DNA of 64,000 nt from Phoronis australis (Eukaryota > Phoronida > Phoronidae): assembly GCA_002633005.1 (NCBI GenBank), contig NMRA01000032.1:124001-188000 (forward strand), in the 5' to 3' direction. The position numbers were made by a program, and so were the translations under genes. The notes below the pieces were generated by a model. It did no database searches, was not told where the DNA came from, and saw only the letters and a list, made by a program, of their open reading frames with translations. Shown one piece after another: positions 13,601 to 23,500 of the stretch (position 1 is the stretch's first letter; each line of letters opens with the position of its first letter).

Positions 13601-16600
13601 GATACTCGATTATTTTACTGTGATGAAAATCGTCATCAACGTAGCTACGGTACAATGAAAGTGAACAATGTTTCAACCGCGTATAGTTATTGAGATATTT
13701 CAGAAGTAAAATAATTCACCCTACTATGTGTACGGTTATGGAGACGACATAAGGGGCTTTACAAGGATGCGATTATATCAAAAAGATGACGTTGTTCATT
13801 AATTTCTTTGTCGTCCTTATCAAATATTGGTTCCAACTTCTCAAAATCTTTCCTCATCGTAATCCAAGGGCAGCTTGTGTCAATATGACTTGAGTGTTTG
13901 GTATTCCCCACATTGGGCTTGTTCAGATAGACTTCCGTTGTTAAACTATGGTAAAATCATCAAAACATCATGTTTGAAAATTCATTCCTAGATTTTTTAC
14001 GCAAAAATATGTGATTGTTGTCTACAAGCAAGGTGACATAGTATTGCACATGCTATTATTCTATATATATTTTATGTATATATATAAAATGAAGGACACA
14101 GGGGATTTACTGCACGAAAGAGAGGACTGGGAGCACTATCTCTTTTTCTCATATCTCTACGCTAGCGGCTGTATCACAGCAACTAAATATTATCCCCTCG
14201 GTACTTCGAAATGAAGCAAGAACGTCCCCCATGGGATGACGTGTGCGGGGATCTTAGTGATCTGTTGCTTTCGTCAAAAACATAAAATTATAGAATTGGC
14301 GTCTGATGGTTACATAAACGTATACCTTATATGCCTATATCCTTAATAATTTGGCATATATGAGCATGTGCCTAATAAGCTTCACAAATAGGCCGCACAG
14401 GTGGCCATTCTTTGTATATTTGAGTATCTTACGCTGGGTGTTTTTGTCGGCTTTATTCCATTTTTAAAAAGTTTTCAGCCAAAAATTGTCTTCAATTGAA
14501 CGAAACGTAAGTAACTACTATTTCACAACGCATAAGTCAAGTTGCCATCTCAAAACAGAAAGCCACGCACATCGGTTTTACTCAAGTGTTTCGCATACAT
14601 TTACATACCCAAGCGACTTAAGTCCCGGTGCAGCTTTCCATTGGTGAAAGAAAACAACAAGTAATAACAATTGATGGCGCCATCGAACCTCTCTCAACGT
14701 CACTTGACCTTCTTGACAAATTTTCAAGCATTATTTGGGGAAAACAACGTGCCAATACGCGAACCTGACCTTCGCCTTCACGGCGAGTGTACTGCGGAAA
14801 ATCGGCGGTGATGGAGGTGCTACTGCGGTCCTTGTACGGTGATAAGGCTGTCATGACGGTGTCGCGGCGATACCACTGCGGATTGACTCAACCCGCGTTG
14901 GCACTGCGGAAGTTTTGAACATGTTCAAAGTTTTCGCCGTGCCACCTCGAAGGTCCGCGGTTTTCAGTTTTCCGCGGTGCTACGGCGATCAATGGTGGAA
15001 GCACTGCGGAACCACGGCGACCATGGGGGTGCCACTGCGGTTTATACCGTACAAGCACCGAAGTGGCACCGCACCTCCAGTGTGACGGGGATAATACTGA
15101 CCCACCCTTCGTTAAAACTTACTGCCAATACTGAAGAGCTGACGACTCGTACGCCGATGTCAAATTCGTGGTGCCGTTGAAATCACCGACAAAGCTAGAC
15201 CAGTTTGTGAGCAGCAAAGTCTCGTTTGAGGCGAGAGAATGGTTGCCGTCTTTTCTGTACACGCAAAAGTCAGTGTTCCAGTCGTTGTTACAACTGCCCC
15301 ACGGGAGGGCGCTGGTGAATGACACAGCCATATAGTAAAGGGTCCAAGTGAGGATGATATTGTAATAAATGCACACCACTGCGCAAAGACACACCATACC
15401 CCATCCGATACCTGAAAACATCAGTGCATGTTGTTACATGTAAGACCTAATAGTCAAGACAAATCTGGAGATAACATTACAAAGAAATATATGCGTACTC
15501 ATAGGAACTTTCAAGAGAGTCGGGCGTGCGTTTCCGAAAACACAAGATCACTCAAGAATTTGCGTGATATCCTCATGTATTACAAGAGAAGGAGGTGATC
15601 ACACTAGCTTCGTGAGATTCTTGAGCCTAAGAAACTCGAGCGGAGTGTACCAAAACAATCAACAGATACATCATCACTCATAAGTTATCTTCCACAGTAA
15701 TTACTGAACGTCTTAACACGATTATGCATGATTCATGATTGTCAAACGGGCTTTATCTCGAAAAAGAGTACAACTATATGTAGGAATGTACGTGTACTGT
15801 TTCAATTCATTGAGAAATTTTGCCAACAACGGTTTGCCTAAGTAATTGATTTTAAGAAAGCTTTTGACTCCTTTAGCATTTAGGATATATATTGTAGAAA
15901 AACTCTATCCTGATAAATTTTAGTTGTTCCATTAGGCACTGGGTTGATGTGTGAAGCTATGGGTTGAAACCAATAGCATCCGCCATGCTTGTTTGATAGT
16001 CGACTGGAGTTGGCCAGGGTGACCTTTTAGCTCCTTGTCCATTTATCGCAGTATTGGTGCTGAGACTAAGGCTCTCGTAATCAGACATGAAATTCATGTA
16101 AAGGGCATAAAAACTGGCGACAAGGAATTCTGTACATCTCATATTTGGGTGATATTTCAATGACATTAGATGTTTCCCAAGTTTCATTGCTGTTTGCCGT
16201 GAATGAATTGAAAACATTTGCCAATTTTTCAAGCCTTCACGGCAATATCGAAATAACGAACTAAATGCTGCTTGGCGGGGTGCAAAACTAAACAAAAGGA
16301 CAACTTTAGCACGAAAGAAAGCCTTTCATGGAAAAACAGACTTTCACTTGCCTTAGAGTACAATTCCAAGTTTACCAGCAACACACGTTAAAATTGCCAA
16401 AATTACTACACACGTATTCATACATTATCTTTACCCTGAACCTCAGGACCTACGGTGTTGTTAGCTATATTATTAGCATCGATATTCACTCACAATCCAT
16501 CTTTGAAGAACGACAAAATTCCGTCGACAATTGATATTTTGTAAGCGTAATTTCTTTTTGCTCACATCCATGTGATCAAAACAAAGGTAAATAATTCAAC

Positions 16601-19600
16601 TAGAGTAAGAAAACATGCCGTATGTTTCTTGAACAGTGACTTAAACAGTACACACCATGGATTTTTGCACATTTTGAATTACCGGTGGCCACAAACTAAA
16701 TGTATGACGTAAAATTTAGCTAAATCCATGTTTATTTTGTGTAATTAGCTCGAAATTTTGATTTTTCTTTCAATTTTGCGAATTTTCAAATTTCCCGCCA
16801 TGCGACGTCATGGTTTGAACACAAGAGATCAGTGACTAGCATTGAACAATGGCGGAGAGCAGTGAATTTGAAAGCAACGACGATTATGAGCAAGAATTGA
16901 ATGAATACTATGAAGAAACGTACGGGAATGGTGGCCAGGATGACGAAATGGGGTTACACGAAAGCGAGAACAAGTTTGATGTGCTTCCGGCTGCGTATTT
17001 TTCTACTTTGAGCCTTACGAACTGGATCCTCCCGCGAGAGAAGCGGCCTCGGGCTCGGCGAGTCAACCCAGTCATCCAAAAGACAATCCTGAATTAAGGG
17101 CCGATGTTTCTGAATGATAAATATTGTCCTTTATTGAACCAGTCCTTCATCGTAACATCTCCTGTGACTGGAGTCGAAACACGAGTCCTCAAAGTGGGCA
17201 GAACACAGAGTGGCCCCGGACAGAATCGCTTGGTCAACGATGAGGTCCCACACTCTCGTTTGGCGCATGAAGCGATGGCACTTCTGCGCAACTTTGGTGT
17301 CCTTCGGAACACCGAGACGTTCTCCGCCTGGCTGCTGTTGCTGCAGCCTCCGGAAACACATTTTTTGATCCCTCTACGAACCTTCTCGACGCTAAATGTA
17401 CTTTGCTTTCACTTCACTCTTAATTGTCTCTGATCCGAACAGTATGGCAAACGACTAGGGTTCAACCCATGACGTTGTACATAATTATTGTTTTTTTCAA
17501 TTTTTGCGTTTTTCTGTATGAGCTATGCACTAAAGGCACTGAAATCAAGTAAGATATAATAATAAAATTTATTTTGAGGTACTCAGGCTAGAGTCATGTT
17601 GTGTACACTTTAAGACAGAAATTTTGTCTTACGCTACCATTCCACAATTGCAAAATAAAGGTTCAGTCATGTAATAATCAGATCACTGCCTGGAAATAAT
17701 TTGTACAGTTTTTCCCAGTAAGTATCAGATACTCTGCTCTTTAGCTAAAGTGACTTTGAATTATTTTCCAGAAATACATCTAGTTAAGTGGAGCGTAAGA
17801 TCAAAGCTCTGAGGTCTGAAGTCATGAAACAGAACCCTGGTCACTCACCAGTCTTTAGTTTTATTATCACGTAGCATAAATCATAAATTATTACACAACA
17901 TTATTATGAAACTGTGGACCAGCAGATATCGAGGGCGATGCGAGAGGTTAATGAGGGGAGAGATAAGATAAGCCCGAATCAATACGTCTGCTTTCACATG
18001 GAGATTCCTAGTTTTGTCGTATGAGAGCGCTTTGGCTGAGCGTGCGCGTCGTAACACAACCCTGATGATACACGTAAAAATCATTCACTCGCTACCTTCA
18101 AAAATGAGCATCATATTCGCATTCATTAGTTGATGAATGCAAAGCTATAAAAAGTCATTGAATCATTAACAAATACACGGACAGGAACAGGTCACGATAA
18201 TATGCCCACAAACATAATGAAACAATAGGTGACATTAAAACCAACATGTCTGCTTTATTCCTTCCCAACTACTCCCCTTGCCTTCCTCACTCCGCCATCC
18301 CTCGTTCCTGCTCTTCCGGTTCACGAAAGAGCACAGAATCGGGTTCAGTAGCGTTAGAACATGTACCTTGCTAGAAAAGCAAGATCTCGCGATAATCCGG
18401 GAGATATCGCTGTGTATTATCTGTAAGAGCTCGTAATTTTGGCTAGATTTTTCTCGCCGCGAGACAGCTATTGGTCTCTACCCTTGAGATGACAACTTGC
18501 AAGGCAGCTGCTATGATGACCTAGATAACCTCGTGAACAAAAGCCGACAAGACTCTCTCGGTAAAATCCAGAAGGGTTCTAATCTCATAGAGTGGAAACA
18601 CTAAGCTTACACAAAATTGTTCTATAAAATGTCACTTGGATGAGAAATCATACATTAGCTGATGCTCATCCCGTCTAGTACCAGAAGAAACTCCCTACAA
18701 CTCAGATCATCAAAATTCATCTCACTGAATGGCAATCGTTAAATATCAAGCTACATTTTGATAGAGGCCCTGTACACTATGATTATACAGAAACGTTATT
18801 TATATAACAGTCAGCTGATGTCAGGTTGTGAGCTCTTACATTTACAATATGACGCACAAAGAAGGTTTCATTGTGGTTATGGAAGTTGGTCTTGCGCCAT
18901 GCACATCTGTTACACTTAAGGAAGTTTTTGATTTTCGTGTCCTTGGAGTATTGAATTCTCTTATCGTTATCAGTAACATTTAAAGATGAAATCAACGAGG
19001 TTATGGGTCAAAAGATGTCAGATGGGGTTAATAGGTAGTTCAAACAAGGTTCACCTGTCCTCATAGTTTCCAGTTAAAATGGTTGACGGCCGACTCAAAC
19101 GTCTTGCAAAATGAACGTACCTCGAAAAAGTGGACTGATTCTCCAAATGCCTATGGTTCCCTGACTGGTGAACTGTCCCAATGACATCTCGAGGTAGACC
19201 AGAGGCATTCCACACAAGACGAGAAATGTGAGGTAAGGAATTAGGAAAGCACCTGTGTGAAAAATACGAAGTATTATTGCATGATTATACGTGAAATTTC
19301 ACTGCTTCACATCTACGTTATGACTTCATATGCGTCTACAAATCGTGGAAGAGGCCAACTGCCTGGGTCCGTAAGCAGTAGTACACGTACTTCGCACCAG
19401 ACTGGTGCGACGTTTGCGTGCAAGTCCGGTGAAACCCCAACATTTGGAGTGTAAGGACAACTACAAGGGACGTGCTTCATTTTTGAAAATACCATCTTTT
19501 CGTATTGTCTCAATATGATGGTTGTTTTGTAGACGTTTAATTTTTATCAAAAGCTTATACATTGAATTAAATTTGGAAAAAAAACCCTTTTGGTCTGTCT

Positions 19601-20361
19601 TTTTTAACATTACAGTCGCCAATAAGACACGTAACTGTCCTGGACCGTGTGGGTGAGACCTAAACGTGAACCATTTGGTAACTACTTTCATACTACAAGG
19701 CACAACATAGCTTCTTAGGGATCCCGGGCACCAAGTCACCCATGAACAGCACACGTTATCTCCCATACAATATTCTAACGGAATAACCCGGAAACAGGTC
19801 TGGTTGCAGCTCCTATCTTTTCGATTCAAATGCTCTCCAGTCGAAGTAATACGGTTTACAGATTCGTGCACGTCATTGCATGAGGAAGGCAGTGTGGCCT
19901 AGTGTGACTGTGCCCGCCTTCCTTACTCGAAGTCGTGGGTTCGAGTCCCACTGGGCCACACTGCTAGACCCTTGGGTCAGTTCTCTAGCTCCTCAGCTCG
20001 GTTATAACTCTAGCTTAATATATGAAACACAGGCTCGGCTTGTAGATTTACACGAATCCGCCAAAACTACTTTTGTTTCGCCAAGTAGGTTATTGGACAC
20101 TGTGAGCCCAACCTTCCTTCCATCGAAATCGGACTATCACAATTCCTGAACAGTTAACCCTAGATTACCTCCACCATTTCGGTAGCACAAGTACGGGAAT
20201 CTCCAAATGTTCCCCAACCCAACAGCATACCCCACGCACGAGAGTACAAATTCAGCCCGCGAGGACCAGTTTCCACGCGCATTATTGGCGTACTCCGTCG
20301 AAACTGCTTGTATGCCGTCGTTACTGAGGCATTTTTCCGCTTCTTCGGATTTATCAGGCAT
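1548..20361 (-). CDS. SLC6-family Na+/Cl- coupled transporter (10 exons, 3' end outside window)
   Basis: A neurotransmitter:sodium symporter (SLC6), which would use Na+ and Cl- gradients to carry an amino acid or amine through the plasma membrane. Ten exons join in phase to about 519 residues. Seen in order: acidic N-terminus, TM1 with [18 protein letters not shown]2 with [10 protein letters not shown], extracellular loop 2 with the paired cysteines of [13 protein letters not shown] and five N-glycosylation sequons, then TM4 to TM10. TM1 and TM6 ([14 protein letters not shown]) and TM8 (VGLDTQF) carry the regions that bind Na+, Cl- and substrate in this family. TM11/12 and the C-terminus must lie left of position 1. 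Start chosen at the ATG at 20361, about 28 residues before the conserved NARGNW. It looks closest to glycine and GABA transporters, but substrate cannot be named. Introns are long and full of repeats. Family call is secure; subfamily is not. Confidence 0.93.
1649..2991. other. SLC6 intron with a (CTA)n microsatellite
   Basis: No coding exon seen. Contains GTGACA-rich short sequence at about 1800-1900 and the CTA repeat listed separately. Confidence 0.4.
2165..2212. repeat. (CTA)n microsatellite with CTG interruptions
   Basis: About 16 near-perfect CTA units, with CTG and ATT variants inside. Confidence 0.9.
2992..3091 (-). CDS. SLC6 exon 9: TM10
   Basis: [20 protein letters not shown] then [14 protein letters not shown], the family's TM10. 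Acceptor AATTTTAG, donor GTGAGT. Confidence 0.92.
3338..3747. mobile_element. MITE-like element, long terminal inverted repeats (copy 1)
   Basis: The left end reads GTTGCATGAAACAGTCCCAA followed by ATAGGGACTCA and CCCTAAATCTTCT. The right end carries the inverted counterpart (GATTTAGG ... GAGTCCCGTTTTGGGAC). The inner motif ATAGGGATCTTTTCATG also occurs in the copy at 27101-27489. About 0.4 kb, no transposase frame, so non-autonomous. The right end lacks the outermost GTTTCATGCAAC. Lies in an intron of the SLC6 gene. Confidence 0.65.
4107..4238 (-). CDS. SLC6 exon 8: TM8 second half and TM9
   Basis: [19 protein letters not shown] continues TM8 and its loop. [20 protein letters not shown] is TM9, ending VTQ before GTGCGT. 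44 whole codons. Confidence 0.92.
4239..5701. other. SLC6 intron, nothing recognised
   Basis: A/T-rich. Frames at 4159-4504 and 4663-4986 are short, low-complexity and lack splice or family support. Confidence 0.4.
5702..5814 (-). CDS. SLC6 exon 7: TM8 first half
   Basis: Reads [20 protein letters not shown] and then [18 protein letters not shown]. The LDTQ segment is at the family's second sodium site. Acceptor TTTTCTAG, donor GTGATG; phases match on both sides. Confidence 0.92.
6050..6094. other. Assembly gap
   Basis: 45 N. It lies in the SLC6 intron between exons 6 and 7 and does not interrupt a recognised exon. Confidence 0.99.
6095..6112. repeat. Poly-C run beside the gap
   Basis: 18 C directly after the N run. 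A homopolymer of this kind commonly stops sequencing reads, which would explain the gap. Confidence 0.9.
6201..6429 (-). CDS. SLC6 exon 6: TM6-TM7
   Basis: Starts [19 protein letters not shown] and continues [10 protein letters not shown] (TM6) and [20 protein letters not shown] (TM7), ending in EEVASQ. Acceptor TTAAACAG, donor GTAACA. The N gap and poly-C run sit in the intron just after it. Confidence 0.93.
6430..7123. other. SLC6 intron, nothing recognised
   Basis: Open frames at 6489-6692 and 6842-7093 have no recognisable content or splice support. Confidence 0.4.
7124..7258 (-). CDS. SLC6 exon 5: TM5
   Basis: 45 whole codons between CTTTCAG and [26 protein letters not shown] is TM5 and [18 protein letters not shown] the following loop, strongly typical of the family. 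Confidence 0.93.
7259..8024. other. SLC6 intron, nothing recognised
   Basis: No repeat or exon recognised. The frame at 7460-7660 is not protein-like. Confidence 0.4.
8025..8157 (-). CDS. SLC6 exon 4: end of loop 2, TM4
   Basis: Its first base completes the split Gln codon left by exon 3. Reads [19 protein letters not shown], then TM4 [16 protein letters not shown] and KGIKSSGK. Donor GTATGT. The 7-kb intron before it holds most of the repeats described between 8.2 and 15.1 kb. Confidence 0.93.
8478..8781. repeat. Perfect 142-bp inverted repeat around a single N
   Basis: Left arm 8478-8619 and right arm 8640-8781 are exact reverse complements over all 142 bases. They are separated by 20 bases ending in the N at 8639. 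Zero divergence means a very recent inversion-duplication or an assembly artefact (the same read joined in both orientations). It lies in the 7-kb SLC6 intron and does not touch an exon. Confidence 0.97.
8785..9060. repeat. GC-rich short tandem repeat family (copy 1)
   Basis: Loose units of about 55-60 bp. GC-rich segments such as GGAAGGCGGCC and GAGCGGGGCC alternate with TATTAATATA. The units hold the frame at 8716-9063 open, but its product (AGRRPTSGA repeats) is only a translated repeat. A second array of the same family is at 12040-12185. Confidence 0.7.
9060..9960. repeat. Block of decayed inverted and direct repeats
   Basis: Direct copies of TTCTTCACCTTTAGAA-ACTAGGGGGC-GCTACTTA-AGAATGACGG and inverted copies (GCGCCCCCTAGTG, GTGAAGAA) alternate about every 100-200 bp. 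Core pieces start near 9110, 9190, 9310, 9505 and 9615. It looks like several small elements or one satellite inserted in both orientations. Confidence 0.6.
9961..10825. other. SLC6 intron; (GATGAC)n-like microsatellite
   Basis: Contains a GAT/GAC-rich simple repeat at about 10491-10556. No exon recognised; the frame at 10120-10392 has no coding signal. Confidence 0.5.
10826..11566 (+). pseudogene. Decayed non-LTR retrotransposon, 3' part of reverse transcriptase ORF
   Basis: The plus strand reads [20 protein letters not shown], then [15 protein letters not shown], a stop, [43 protein letters not shown] and [20 protein letters not shown]. This is the typical order for the region after the catalytic motif in CR1/Jockey-like LINE reverse transcriptases. 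It is broken by several stops and small frame changes, so it is an old dead copy. The upstream catalytic YADD part is not present. It lies antisense to the SLC6 gene, inside an intron. Confidence 0.75.
11567..12039. other. SLC6 intron, nothing recognised
   Basis: A/T-rich sequence following the LINE relic; no further element or exon seen. Confidence 0.35.
12040..12185. repeat. GC-rich short tandem repeat family (copy 2)
   Basis: GGAAGGCGGTCGGAGAGCGG, GAGGGCCCCGCC, TATTAATATA and GAGGGCCCCGCTCTCCG occur in sequence, partly as inverted pairs. Same family as 8785-9060. Confidence 0.65.
12186..14750. other. SLC6 intron, nothing recognised
   Basis: No exon or element recognised. The frame at 13261-13506 (minus) is 81 residues of no known type. 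Confidence 0.35.
14750..15095. repeat. Imperfect CACTGCGG-rich short repeats
   Basis: The words ACTGCGG, GGTGCTAC and ACGGCGA recur at uneven spacing, about ten times, ending 30 bp from SLC6 exon 3. GC content is clearly above the flanks. Confidence 0.5.
15123..15411 (-). CDS. SLC6 exon 3: TM3 and extracellular loop 2
   Basis: Acceptor TTTTCAG, donor GTAAGT. Encodes TM3 ([19 protein letters not shown]) and loop 2 with [17 protein letters not shown]. The two cysteines form the conserved loop disulfide in this family. Five N-x-S/T sequons (NHS, NET, NWS, NGT, NLT) follow, a heavily glycosylated loop. Confidence 0.93.
15412..16848. other. SLC6 intron 2, first part
   Basis: Nothing recognised. 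A piece at about 15560-15640 (CTCATGTATTACA ... CACACTAGCTTCGTGAG) resembles one at about 36785-36850, which suggests an unclassified dispersed repeat. Confidence 0.3.
16849..17097 (+). pseudogene. Acidic ORF start, possibly broken gene or relic
   Basis: From an ATG in good context (AACAATGGCGG) an 82-residue acidic frame opens: [20 protein letters not shown]. From about 16985 a different frame looks more protein-like, with [11 protein letters not shown]. That PY-x-FEP pattern recalls proteins annotated as P2X7-like in many invertebrates. The read would then need one frameshift. It faces the THAP relic tail to tail and sits in the SLC6 intron. I cannot tell a dead gene from a sequencing error, and the family hint is weak. 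Confidence 0.35.
17131..17389 (-). pseudogene. THAP zinc-finger domain with a frameshift
   Basis: THAP domains are about 80-residue C2CH zinc fingers that bind DNA, often in transposases and in factors derived from them. Here [20 protein letters not shown] is in one frame. [14 protein letters not shown] and [12 protein letters not shown] follow in another, with the change near 17310. Together they hold the two N-terminal Cys, the Trp and the C-x2-H pair. No ATG precedes it in frame and a stop follows at 17131. It is a relic, a sequencing error, or one exon of a larger broken gene. No transposase core is seen nearby. Confidence 0.65.
17390..19120. other. SLC6 intron 2, rest
   Basis: A/T-rich; no exon or element recognised. 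Confidence 0.35.
19121..19252 (-). CDS. SLC6 exon 2: TM2
   Basis: Preceded by TTCACACAG and followed by GTACGT. Reads [17 protein letters not shown], then [14 protein letters not shown], the family's TM2 and first intracellular loop. Phases fit exon 1 (one base) and exon 3 (one base). Not visible as an ATG-led reading frame. Confidence 0.93.
19888..20020 (+). mobile_element. tRNA-derived SINE (copy 1)
   Basis: A tRNA-like head has an A-box-like TGGCCTAGTG and a perfect B box GGTTCGAGTCC. Its ends GCAGTGTGGC and GCCACACTGC are complementary over ten bases, as in an acceptor stem. An unrelated body with CTCAGCTCGGTTATAACTC follows. The same head and body recur at 25248-25360. It lies in SLC6 intron 1, antisense to the gene. 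Confidence 0.75.
20169..20361 (-). CDS. SLC6 exon 1: N-terminus and TM1
   Basis: Begins with ATG at 20361 ([11 protein letters not shown]). It runs through [15 protein letters not shown] and the TM1 signature [16 protein letters not shown] to NGGG. The donor GTAATC follows, leaving one base of the next glycine codon. Confidence 0.92.
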
Positions 20362-23300
20362 GCTCCTGGAGATATTTGGTCCCGAACACTGTGACAGTTC
20401 AGTTTTAGGAATTTTCCTGTCGATTTATCAACCTGTCAATATCTACGATTTGGCCGCGCCTTCAGTTGTGGGTTAAGTGTTTCATGGATTAAATGATAAC
20501 GCCAATTTACGATCAACGAATCCGGATTTCCGCCAATAAGCACCCAGACCGACGCTGGACAACATTCGACTGGCTGTACGCTGCCGAATCAGAAGACCGC
20601 ATCAATGTCACCCCTCTAGCAATCATGAACCCGGCCATTTAGGATTGATATTAATGCAAGAGTCAGAGTACATGTATCACGCTACTCTGCTGGTCTACAA
20701 AATATCAAGAATAGCATTCATAAATGTTAAATGGATCTACATGTAAACTTGCCAAATAACAGTAACACTCTGACACGAAGACTGTTTTAAAACCTGCCTT
20801 AACTAGAATGCGCATCTTTACTTACACGTGGCTCTTTGCGACACCTGCTCAGTTAACTGTACTCTCAAGCGACTCCGGCCTTAGCACCAAGCGATGATTT
20901 GAGCGCATCTGTCGGCGGCTAAGAGACACTTGGTCAGCTATAGGGACTGAACACTTTACAACTTTTTCCACTTAACATTGCGAAATGGAGCGTGGTGATG
21001 CTTTAATGATACATCAGTGAAGTGATTAATTATATTTTGAGTCTAAACTTAACCGTAACGCGTCTCTGCAGTGTTAAAGGTGCTTTTCGCCGCTCGTGTT
21101 TATTACGGCAGAATAATTTGTTACGGCAAAACGGAATTCGTAATTTTAGAGTTGGCTAAACCCAATAAACACCGAGGTGTTTTGTCGACTCACTGATGAT
21201 TTCCATGTTTGGTTTGATACCGAAAGTAGTATTCTATTACGGCAGTGTTATTGAGACTAGTTTTATGAGCTTAATGACTTTCATCCAAAAATGGATAAAA
21301 ATCTATTTTTCTTTTTTGGCGGCTAAATACTTAGAAATACAATTTTAAGTAAAAATAACTAAATATGTTTCAATTCTATAAACAATCGACGTGTTTAAAT
21401 GATTTATGCTCTTTTTGCAGAGAACACAGTGAAATCGTTCTTCATCCGGTTCTTAAATATCTTTGGCTCCCGTTTGTCGCTCTTGTTTACTAACCTGTGG
21501 ATGGACTAACAGCGTGTCTTGGTCGTTTGGGATAGTGTGCCATCTGTTGGCCACGCTAGCAAATGTTCGTTAACTTGGTCACGTTACATCATGAAGAATA
21601 TGTGGTGTTTCTCGATTAGTGATTAAATGTCACTCGTGGCGAACAATGTATTGTATTGTTAGCTGCTTCGTGTGACTTGTGAGTATTCATGTCAGCGCCA
21701 AATAAATGTATTTACAAAAATTATTTATTAATTCTCCGGATTACCAGACAATATCCTCTGGCTAGCACTTATAAAGATGTCCTTTTGCAGTTCAACTGGC
21801 GTGCAAAGGGATGTTTGAGCGTGGTAAGAGCTTTTACGGTGCGTGGTAAGTGTTTCATGTGAGAAAGAAAAGTCGGTTTAGCTTCGTGGTAAGAGTTTAT
21901 TTTCGCCCGAAGAATTTTGACATCGAGGATATTCTTCCACTACGTGTTTCAGTGAGGTTGCTACATGTATTTGTGGGGCAAAAAGTTGGACTAATACGCT
22001 TTTGAAACATATTCGAAGAGCCACCATAAAACAAGTATTAGAAAGAGCCGATATTTATATTTTAGGAAAAACGACACCGGCAGTTCCGAAGATTCCCCAT
22101 AGGCACACGTGTTCTGTAGCCTGAATATATTACGTGTAACTCTCACTTACTGTATGACGACTAATCTTCACTAGTATAACAAAAACATTAACTTATATCC
22201 CAAGATTTATGAAGTTTTATCCCGTAATTCAACATTTCAAACTCACCGGCCAGTTACAACAGTTGCTGCCACTTTACTAGGTTACGGTAGGCTCCCGAGC
22301 ATACATGTACGCATGACGTATGAACAATCGCCTTTCAGTGGCAGGGTGTTCCATCGAAACAAGAACCCCGGTGTAAAGCAGATATCGCACAGTCGAAACC
22401 AGACTCCTTCACCTTCAAAACAGTAAAGCAGCTCGAAAAAACACGAACTACCTTTAAAGCAGGAAATCCCTTAATCGGACAGGAAACCCGGGCAATTATC
22501 TCAAACTTTGAGTTAAAGTATCTTCAAGTACTTTCCAGTTTCTTTCTGCATTTTAGTTAAAAGTGTCAATAATAAGACGTAATACATATTACACATTCAT
22601 AAAAGCCAAGCATCAAATTCTACAGGACTTTTACTTTTATCGAGTTAAACTCCCTACTTTTCTGCAGCAGATATCTTAGATAAGTTGTCGATAGTGTCCT
22701 ACATATATCAAGGATACTAAACCTAGTTTTGAACCTTTGACATTAGCAACGACTTTCCCATCAAGTTCTCTGAACAAAACAAAGCAGTGCTGTTAAGCCT
22801 GGTTGAACCTTGACCTCACTTTTATCGTTACTAGGGAACAGAACGAGGATTGCTTGAAAACACCAAACTTACACCAGTATCCCTTAAATATATTTTTGAA
22901 ACAGACTTCAACCAAATATATTTAGATACCTTGCAATGTCAGGCGTTTTTTTAATGTTATTTGGGGCCTAAAATGGTCAAAATTGGCGGGCTAACTTCGG
23001 AATAAGACAAATAACATTTTCCCAAAAAACGCATTACAAAATATGCACGAAAAGAAATGATGATTTACAAAAGTTTACCAGCGTTTTTAACATTTTGCTG
23101 AATTTTACTAAAAACACACGAGCATATGACCTAATTAATGGGAGATTTGTAAAAAATCTAAAATCAAAACCTAAAACTTTTCAATTTTAAGAGTATATAC
23201 TATTATTGAGTTAAAATTTACAATTTTCTTAATGTTTGCTAAATACACTGAGTTGTCATATAACTTAAATGCTCCAGGACACTGTAATCCATTGAAATAG

Positions 23301-23500
23301 GTTTATTTAACTTGCAAGATGACAACTTTCTTTCGTACAATAGCTCCTACAGCGTAGGAAGTTCTCGCCAGATTTTAATCGGTAAAGCCAGATTTTTCAG
23401 CAACTCTACAGCTCCTGATATTGCGTCAGGCATGGTGATACGAACGTATGCCATTAATACAACTCCCTAATGAAGCCACTGGACCTATTGAACCTCACAA
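20362..23500. other. Upstream flank of the SLC6 gene
   Basis: Expected to hold the SLC6 promoter, but I see no clear TATA box or other start signal. No coding exon or repeat recognised. Confidence 0.35.

Noticed and set aside
19888-19970. A functional tRNA gene
   Set aside because: Only a tRNA-like head with B box and closing stem; no proper anticodon arm could be drawn, and the unit repeats with a non-tRNA body, so SINE is the better call.
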